DNA of 61,729 bases from Blautia luti (GTDB taxonomy: Bacteria; Bacillota; Clostridia; Lachnospirales; Lachnospiraceae): assembly GCF_013304735.1 (NCBI RefSeq), contig NZ_JAAITI010000022.1, forward strand, positions 1 to 61,729, written 5' to 3'. Made by a program: the position numbers and the translations under genes. A model generated the notes under the pieces. The model searched no databases. It was given only the letters and a program-made list of their open reading frames with translations, and was not told where the DNA came from. The first letter of the stretch is position 1; the number at the start of each line of letters is the position of its first letter. Below are positions 61,695-61,729 of the stretch, one piece after another.

Positions 61695-61729
61695 AGCAGG
61701 GGGATTCTTGCTTCTCCCACTACTGCATT
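61680..61729. mobile_element. End of an IS200/IS605-type element, truncated by the window edge
   Basis: Following the pentanucleotide TTGAC (61676-61679 plus A) the sequence CTCCCCACAGCTAAAGCAGG forms a hairpin and is followed by GGATTCTTGCTTC, the well-known end pattern of IS200/IS605 elements. The rest of the element, including any tnpA or tnpB, lies to the right of the window. Confidence 0.7.

Overview
The window looks like a chromosomal segment of a gut Lachnospiraceae bacterium, most likely a Blautia-type acetogen. The protein families are all Firmicutes/Clostridia-like, ribosome binding sites are strong AGGAGG types, intrinsic terminators are abundant, there is a T-box leader, and a metF-metV-rnfC2 cluster encodes the NADH-oxidising methylene-tetrahydrofolate reductase of the Wood-Ljungdahl pathway. 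Most genes lie on the minus strand. No rRNA or tRNA gene and no CRISPR array was seen.

Layout. (1) 1-985: a decayed tnpB of the IS200/IS605 family with its right end. (2) 998-3004: the tail of a type IV pilus/secretion operon ending in pilT. (3) 3081-8122: small exporter and hisC, then malic enzyme, an Ldh2-type malate/lactate dehydrogenase and an FCD/GntR regulator, with matching operators in the dehydrogenase and regulator promoters. (4) 8300-24526: a MoxR ATPase, a VWA protein and a leucine-rich-repeat protein separated by a beta-glucan or cello-oligosaccharide locus (permuted GH3, ABC importer, AraC regulator, two phosphorylases). The two long promoters of this locus carry the same operator at the same distance. 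(5) 24829-29106: VOC protein, mannitol/fructuronate dehydrogenase with a divergent ROK regulator, uridine kinase. (6) 29282-32831: metF, metV, rnfC2. (7) 33250-38476: a three-gene sensory operon (7TM kinase-like protein, histidine kinase, NarL-type regulator) and two zinc-ribbon proteins. (8) 38863-44515: serine recombinase remnant, TetR regulator, and an unusual acyl-ligase / carrier protein / condensation-domain cluster with a hydrolase and a mini HTH protein. (9) 44584-54289: subtilase, then GH78 rhamnosidase, GPH symporter, a GH3 broken by one in-frame TGA, and an AraC regulator. (10) 54297-60202: a MITE-like palindrome, cstA under an apparent isoleucine T-box, DUF2798 protein, a zinc macrodomain with a truncated SirTM sirtuin, HD hydrolase and nitroreductase. 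(11) 60380-61729: a MATE gene without its N-terminus abutting a merR gene that is cut by another IS200/IS605-type end.

Functionally the region is accessory metabolism: plant glycan and rhamnoside use, organic acid use, one step of acetogenesis, and a compact acyl-transfer pathway of unknown product, with several signs of mobile-element wear.
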